A stretch of DNA of 57,124 nt from Nonomuraea longispora (GTDB lineage: Bacteria > Actinomycetota > Actinomycetes > Streptosporangiales > Streptosporangiaceae), in NCBI RefSeq assembly GCF_004348345.1, contig NZ_SMJZ01000023.1, positions 1 through 57,124 on the forward strand, read 5' to 3'. Positions 52,206 through 57,124 of this stretch are shown here, piece by piece. The position numbers were made by a program, and so were the translations under genes. The stretch's first letter is position 1; every line of letters starts with the position of its first letter. The notes beneath the pieces are model-generated. The model was not told the origin of the DNA. It worked only from the letters and a program-made list of their open reading frames with translations, and did no database searches.

Positions 52206-53204
52206 GTGCTGATCACAGCAGAACGGATGGTGATGATGTCCTCGCACATGCCGGTCACCCGTCGGGGTTTGCTCAGAATCGGGGCGGGCGCCGCCCTCAC
52301 GGCCGTGGCGGGCGCGACAACCGCCTCAGCCGCCGCGGCCGCCTGGGCCGGGGGCCGCTTCCAGCTGACCGCCCCCTCCAGCCCGCTCATCTGGAGGAAG
52401 GCGCTGCGCGACGAGACCGTGCTGCAGTCGTTCTCCTTCGACAACGACAACGGTCACATCTACACCGTCCAGGTGAAGAACGGCGGCGGGTCCAACGCCG
52501 CGGGTGACCTGTGCCTGACCAAGCTGAGCCTGAGCGGCTCGGTTCTCGGCCACATGTACCTCATGGGCTTCGGCCACGGCGTGCAGATCGGGGTCGAGCC
52601 GTCGGGGAGTTCGGCGTACCTGTGGACCGAGACCGACGCCGTGAGCGACGGCGACTCCGCCAGGGGAAGCAGGCTGGCCCGCTTCAAGTTCGTCAACGGG
52701 CAGACGCTGACGAGGTCGTCGTCGGCGCTCACCAAGTTCAGTCCGATCTCAGGAGCGGTGAACACCACCTGCGCGACGGACCCCTCGACCGGCCGGCTGG
52801 TCATGCGCTACCACGACGGCAGCTCTTTCCGCTTCGCTGTGTTCTCGCTGGCCGCGCTCAAGTCGGGCTCGGCCGACCCGATCCACGACGTGCCGCAGAT
52901 GTCGGGTCTGGGCACCTTCCAGGGGTACGCCCCCTACGGCGACTACGTGTACATCCTGACCGGCAACGCCTACAGTGACGACAACCCGCCGCCCGGCAAC
53001 TCGTTCATCACGTGCCTCGACCTTCGCACGGGAGACCGCGTCCAGCGGGCGCGCACCGAGGCGGGCAGGTCGCTCGACTTCCGTGAGCCGGAGGGCATGG
53101 CCATCCAGCTCACCTCCGGCGGTCCCCGCCTGTGCCTGGGACTCGCCTCGGGCGTACCGAAGGCGCGCAAGGCCAGCATCTTCTACAAGACCGAGTTGAT
53201 CTGA
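52206..53204 (+). CDS. Tat-exported TagC-like protein
   Basis: Up to 332 residues with a Tat signal, TRRGLLRIGAGAALTAVAGA. The mature part SFDNDNGHIYTVQVKNGGGS, TKLSLSGSVLGHMYLMGFGH, GVQIGVEPSGSSAYLWTETD and REPEGMAIQL matches proteins annotated as teichoic acid biosynthesis protein C in actinomycetes, probably a beta-propeller. The name is historical; an actual role in teichoic acid is doubtful. Start uncertain: GTG 52206, ATG 52227 or later all keep the Tat signal. It shares the operator region with the DUF5005 operon. Confidence 0.75.
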   Translation: MLITAERMVMMSSHMPVTRRGLLRIGAGAALTAVAGATTASAAAAAWAGGRFQLTAPSSPLIWRKALRDETVLQSFSFDNDNGHIYTVQVKNGGGSNAAGDLCLTKLSLSGSVLGHMYLMGFGHGVQIGVEPSGSSAYLWTETDAVSDGDSARGSRLARFKFVNGQTLTRSSSALTKFSPISGAVNTTCATDPSTGRLVMRYHDGSSFRFAVFSLAALKSGSADPIHDVPQMSGLGTFQGYAPYGDYVYILTGNAYSDDNPPPGNSFITCLDLRTGDRVQRARTEAGRSLDFREPEGMAIQLTSGGPRLCLGLASGVPKARKASIFYKTELI

Positions 53205-53257
53205 GCGGCCGGAAAAGGTGATGCTCCGTCACGAACGGGCCGGGTAGCCTGCGCAGC

Positions 53258-54868
53258 ATGGGCCACGTCGAAGTAGGACATCTGACATACGTGCTGCCCG
53301 ACGGGCGGCCCCTGCTCAACGACGTGTCCTTCCGGATCGGCGAAGGCGTGAAGGCGGCGCTGGTCGGGCCCAACGGCGCGGGCAAGACCACGCTCATGCG
53401 GCTGATCGCCGGCGACCTTCAGCCGGTCGAGGGCAGCGTGGCGGGCTCGGGCGGGCTGGGCGTGATGCGTCAGTTCATCGGCAGCGTGCGCGACGGCAGC
53501 GACGTGCGTGCCCTGCTGCTGGGTGTCGCACCGCCCGCCGTCCGGCAGGCGGCCGGGCGGCTCGACGAGGCCGAGCTGGCGATGATGGAGCGCGACGACG
53601 AGAAGACGCAGATGCGTTACGCGCAGGCCATCAGCGACTACACCGACGCCGGCGGCTACGAGATCGAGGTGCTCTGGGACACCTGTACGGTCGCCGCGCT
53701 CGGCATTCCGTACGAACAGGTGAAATATCGCGACGTGGCCACCCTGTCGGGCGGCGAGCAAAAGCGCCTGGTCCTGGAGGCGCTGCTGCGCGGCCCCGAC
53801 CAGACCCTGCTGCTCGACGAGCCCGACAACTACCTCGACGTGCCCGGCAAGGAGTGGCTGGAGCAGCAGCTCAGGGAGACGCCGAAGACGGTGCTGCTGG
53901 TCAGCCACGACCGCCAGCTGCTGGCCAACGCGGCCGACCGCATCATCACCGTGGAGTCCGGCGGCATCTGGATCCACGGCGGCGGGTTCGCCACCTACGC
54001 CGAGGCGCGCAGGGCGCGCAACGAGCGGCTCGACGAGCTGCGCAGGCGCTGGGACGAAGAGCACGCCAAGCTCAGGGCCCTGGTCAACATGCTGAAGAAC
54101 AAAGCCCGCTACAACGACGGCATGGCCCCCGCCTACCACGCCGCCCAGACGCGGCTGCGCAAGTTCGAGGAGGCGGGGCCGCCGGAGGTGGCGCCGGCCG
54201 AGCAGAACATCACGATGCGGCTGCGCGGAGGCCGCACGGGCAAGCGCGCGGTGATCTGCGAAGGTCTGGAGCTCAGCGGGCTGATGAGCCCGTTCGACCT
54301 GGAGGTCTGGTACGGCGAGCGCGTCGCGGTGCTCGGCTCCAACGGCTCGGGCAAGTCCCACTTCCTGCGCCTGCTGGCGGGCGAGCAGGTCCGCCACGAG
54401 GGCGTGGCCCGACTGGGCGCCCGCGTCGTGCCGGGGCACTTCGCCCAGACACACGCCCGTCCCGAGCTGCTCGGCCGCACGCCTGTCGAGATCGTCATGA
54501 CCGAGCACGCCCGGCTGAAGAACGAGGCGATGAAGACGCTGGCCCGCTACGAGCTGGCGGGCAGGGCCGCCGAGCAGCGCTTCGAGTCGTTGTCGGGCGG
54601 GCAGCAGGCACGCCTGCAGATCCTGCTGCTGGAGTTGTCGGGCGCCACGCTGCTGCTGCTCGACGAGCCGACCGACAACCTCGACCTGGCCAGCGCCGAG
54701 GCGCTGCAGGCGGGGCTGGACGCGTTCGACGGCACGGTGGTGGCGGTCACCCACGACCGCTGGTTCGCCACCGACTTCGACCGTTTCCTGGTCTTCGGCT
54801 CCGACGGCACGGTCTACGAGTCGCCCGAGCCGGTCTGGGACGAAGCCAGGGTCGTGCGCCCGCGTTGA
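53258..54868 (+). CDS. ABC-F family ATPase
   Basis: A 536-residue protein with two ABC domains and no membrane helices. P-loops GPNGAGKTT (37-45) and GSNGSGKS (about 360), signatures LSGGEQKRL and LSGGQQARL, Walker B LLLDEPDNYLD and LLLLDEPTDNLD. A charged linker (RRWDEEHAKLRALVNMLKNK) lies between the domains. ABC-F proteins act on the ribosome, as translation factors or antibiotic-resistance proteins; this one is not close enough to a known resistance type for me to say which. Confidence 0.93.
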   Translation: MGHVEVGHLTYVLPDGRPLLNDVSFRIGEGVKAALVGPNGAGKTTLMRLIAGDLQPVEGSVAGSGGLGVMRQFIGSVRDGSDVRALLLGVAPPAVRQAAGRLDEAELAMMERDDEKTQMRYAQAISDYTDAGGYEIEVLWDTCTVAALGIPYEQVKYRDVATLSGGEQKRLVLEALLRGPDQTLLLDEPDNYLDVPGKEWLEQQLRETPKTVLLVSHDRQLLANAADRIITVESGGIWIHGGGFATYAEARRARNERLDELRRRWDEEHAKLRALVNMLKNKARYNDGMAPAYHAAQTRLRKFEEAGPPEVAPAEQNITMRLRGGRTGKRAVICEGLELSGLMSPFDLEVWYGERVAVLGSNGSGKSHFLRLLAGEQVRHEGVARLGARVVPGHFAQTHARPELLGRTPVEIVMTEHARLKNEAMKTLARYELAGRAAEQRFESLSGGQQARLQILLLELSGATLLLLDEPTDNLDLASAEALQAGLDAFDGTVVAVTHDRWFATDFDRFLVFGSDGTVYESPEPVWDEARVVRPR

Positions 54869-54946
54869 GGGACCCGCGTTAAAGACTTGGTACGGCAGGC
54901 GCGTGTCTCCTGCCATCCGTGCCCATGCACGGGTTATCACGGCAAA

Positions 54947-55747
54947 GTGATCCCGCGTAGCCGAACCGTCAGCCTCCTCGCACTCGGGGCGATCTGCCTC
55001 ACCGGGTGCGCGAGCGAGGAACAACCCGTCCAAGAGCTCAAGCCGCTCGCGCTCAAGGAGCAGGTCTCCAATATCGTCAAGTCCGCCGACGGGTACGCCG
55101 TCAACTGGGCCGGCGTGCTCAGCAACGCCAACCCGTGGCACTTCGGCGAGCACGTGGTGGCCACGATCGTCGGACAGGACACCAAGGGCGCCGAGGTGGT
55201 CAGGATGGACCAGCCGCTCGACGCCGTGCCGCCGGGCGGGTCGCTGGCCTTCACCGGCCAGGCCACCGCCACCCAGAAGCCGGCCAAGGTGACGATCCAG
55301 TACCGTCCGGCGCAGTGGCGGCTGGCGGCGCGGATCCCGTCGGCGTTCCGTGAGTTTCCTATCACCCGGACCCAGACTCTGCGCCAGAAAGACGGCTCAT
55401 ACCTTATTACCGGATATGTGGATAATCCCTATCGTACGGCGGCGAGCAGTCTTGTCGTCAATGCTCTCCTGCGCGACAAAACGGGCAAACTCCTGGCCGG
55501 TGGCAGCACGTTCGTGGACGACGTGAAGGCGGGCCGCCCCCCGCGCTTCATCCTCACCGTGTCGGGGGTGCCCCCGCGCGCCAAGGTGGCCAAGACCGAG
55601 ATCACCGCGCGGACCTGGGGATCGACCGGCCGCCCTTACGAGGATCTGGCGCTCGGGGGCGCTCTGCCGGTGCACACGGTCAAGCCGACGACCGAGCCGT
55701 TCGCGGTGGACCGGAGCACCGAGATCGTCAGCAAGTATAAGCAATGA
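54947..55747 (+). CDS. Putative lipoprotein
   Basis: A 266-residue exported protein, with signal RSRTVSLLALGAICLTGCAS and lipobox LTGC. The mature part has two similar beta-rich halves, the first YAVNWAGVLSNANPWHFGEH and the second SYLITGYVDNPYRTAASSLV, like FxLYD-type domains. The function is unknown. GTG 54947 (VIPRSRTV) gives a proper signal peptide; the frame is open further upstream to 54887. Codon use near 55380-55450 is slightly less GC-rich. Confidence 0.7.
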   Translation: MIPRSRTVSLLALGAICLTGCASEEQPVQELKPLALKEQVSNIVKSADGYAVNWAGVLSNANPWHFGEHVVATIVGQDTKGAEVVRMDQPLDAVPPGGSLAFTGQATATQKPAKVTIQYRPAQWRLAARIPSAFREFPITRTQTLRQKDGSYLITGYVDNPYRTAASSLVVNALLRDKTGKLLAGGSTFVDDVKAGRPPRFILTVSGVPPRAKVAKTEITARTWGSTGRPYEDLALGGALPVHTVKPTTEPFAVDRSTEIVSKYKQ

Positions 55748-55890
55748 TTTTCTACCTCAAAGCTCGATAAATCTAGTCGCAGGGGGCTATCGCGAATATT
55801 CATGAGGAACCGGAACATGCCGCCCGACAAGCCATGCCACCGGCGCGGAAATGGTGGAACTACTAGTTACCGATCCATTACCTTCGGTCA

Positions 55891-57124
55891 CATGGATGAC
55901 CGCGTTCTGGTGGAAGCCCTTCGTGCCCGCGACACCGACGCCGTGGCCGCTCTCTACGACGCACACGCGGAGAGCATCTACCGCTACTGCTGGTCCCTCC
56001 TCATGAGTGCCGACAGTGCGCAGGTGGCGCTCCGGGACACGCTGATCGCGGCCGAGGCGCACGCCGACGCGCTGGCAGAGCCGGAGCGGCTGCGCACCTG
56101 GCTGTACGCGCTGGCCCGCGCCGAATGCCTCCGGCGCAGGGCCTGCGCGCCGCCCGGCCCCGCGCAGGCGCTCGCCGAGGCACCGCCGCTGGACGACCCG
56201 GCCGATGCCGACCTGCGGGTCATGGCGTGGAACGCGGTCCACGGCCTGCCCGTCACCGACCGCGAGGCGCTGGAGCTGGCCTACCGGCACGAGCTGCCCA
56301 CCACCGAGCTCGCCCAGGTCCTCGCGCTCCCGCCGCGCCAGGTGGAGCAGGTCATGGAGGAGGCCCGTGAACGACTCGGCGGCGCGATCACGGCCGAGAT
56401 CCTCGCCAGGAAGGGCCCGTACGACTGCCCCACGCGCGCCCGCATCCTCGCCGGCTTCTCCGGCGAGCTGACCCAGGACATGCGCGAGCACCTGGTCAGG
56501 CACCTGTCGCGCTGCGAGACCTGCGCGCCCCACCGCGACCGCGAGGTGTCGGCGCCCAAGGTCTACGCGCTGCTGCCGGCCGTGGCGCTGCCGCAGCCGC
56601 TGCGGGTCAGGGTCCTGAGCTGCTTCGGCGACCCGGAGTTGCTGCCCTACCGGCGCTACGTCGCCAGGCGGACCAGCGGCCTTGGAGCCGCCGGGTTTCC
56701 CGTTCCCGCGGACAAGGGCGCTGGAAGGTGGCCTCAGGCGCTGGCGGGTGCGCTGGCGGCGGTCGCGGCCGTGGTGGCGATAGCGGTGATCTTCCAGCAG
56801 ATCGGCAGGGACAACGGCGGCCTGTCGGGCGTCGCGACGGCGGCCTTCCCCCCGACGGGCGAGCCGCCCGGCATCAGACTGCCCTGGCAGGGCGAGCCGA
56901 AGAATCTTCCCGTCACCGTGGTGCCCATCGTCGACGCCACGACCATGCGCCCCCTCGGCGTCACGGAGTCACCCGGGTTGCCGCCGCCCCTGGTCATCCC
57001 CTCACCCGCGCCCCTGCTGCCCTCGCCGACCGGCGGCCCGCCGCCGTCGCCCGGCCCGTGGCCCACCTGGCAGGGCCGACCGCCCGACCGCCCGCCGACG
57101 CACGCCGGCCCGGCGGAGCCGTCC
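55891..57124 (+). CDS. Sigma-factor-like protein fused to zinc-finger and membrane region, 3' end missing
   Basis: ATG 55891 opens a frame that runs off the window (at least 411 codons). Residues 1-170 resemble an ECF sigma factor: VEALRARDTDAVAALYDAHA, degenerate region 2, and region 4 with LPVTDREALELAYRHELPTT and ELAQVLALPPRQVEQVMEEA. Around residue 195-215 comes HLVRHLSRCETCAPH, a zinc-finger of the anti-sigma type (HC2). A membrane helix follows (about 288-308, ALAGALAAVAAVVAIAVIFQ) and then a Pro-rich outer part. Region 2 lacks clear -10 recognition residues, so it may not work as a normal sigma factor. Confidence 0.75.

Overview
The window is very GC-rich actinomycete chromosome. It has dense overlapping operons, many GTG starts and actinobacterial marker families: chaplins, a TopA without zinc fingers, an MFS-thymidylate kinase fusion, RicT, SigE-type sigma factors and an I36 protease inhibitor. 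A filamentous actinomycete of the Streptosporangiaceae (Nonomuraea-like) fits best. This is inferred from gene content; no database search was possible.

Region 1 (1-12.1 kb) is conserved core. It holds the 3' part of a multi-repeat chaplin, a DUF5703 protein, topA, a membrane phosphoesterase, an XRE regulator with its own palindrome, the MFS-Tmk fusion, holB, a SigE-like sigma factor (two TTA codons) coupled to a membrane protein with two FtsX-type extracellular domains, ricT and tRNA-Thr(CGU).

Region 2 (12.08-21.57 kb) is a decayed integrative element bounded by a 52-bp direct repeat of the tRNA-Thr 3' end. A frameshifted and truncated FtsK-type transfer gene, its coupled small partner gene, an HTH-TPR regulator with a monooxygenase-fold protein, and a HATPase protein remain. 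Palindromes built on AGTACT lie in the control regions. No integrase or replication gene is left. Cargo is a lower-GC SMC-like ATPase ending in a HEPN-like Rx4H motif and a putative zinc ribbon, which is the best candidate in the window for an undescribed defence factor. A group II intron (about 2.2 kb, domain V recognisable) has also inserted.

Region 3 (21.6-38.2 kb) is accessory DNA with many regulators and broken genes. It contains two diverged membrane NACHT NTPases 10 kb apart, HxlR, XRE, AraC and TetR regulators, a DsbA-like protein, a DHFR-fold reductase, an MFS exporter, a methyltransferase, two related secreted Cys-rich proteins and a secreted sulfatase. SDR, SRPBCC, TetR, MATE and DUF305 remnants mark repeated deletions.

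Region 4 (38.2-53.2 kb) is a carbohydrate-catabolic locus. A FadR-type GntR regulator with a 17-bp operator heads a tightly packed run of genes: sugar-binding lipoprotein, two permeases, GH38-type glycosidase, glucarate-dehydratase-like enolase and S10 peptidase. A near-copy of the operator (15 of 17 bases) lies between the divergent DUF5005-epimerase-SDR operon and a Tat-exported protein, so both blocks are probably one regulon. A lipoprotein and an I36 inhibitor lie between them.

Region 5 (53.2-57.1 kb) has an ABC-F protein, a lipoprotein and a sigma-factor-like protein fused to a zinc-finger and membrane region that runs off the window.
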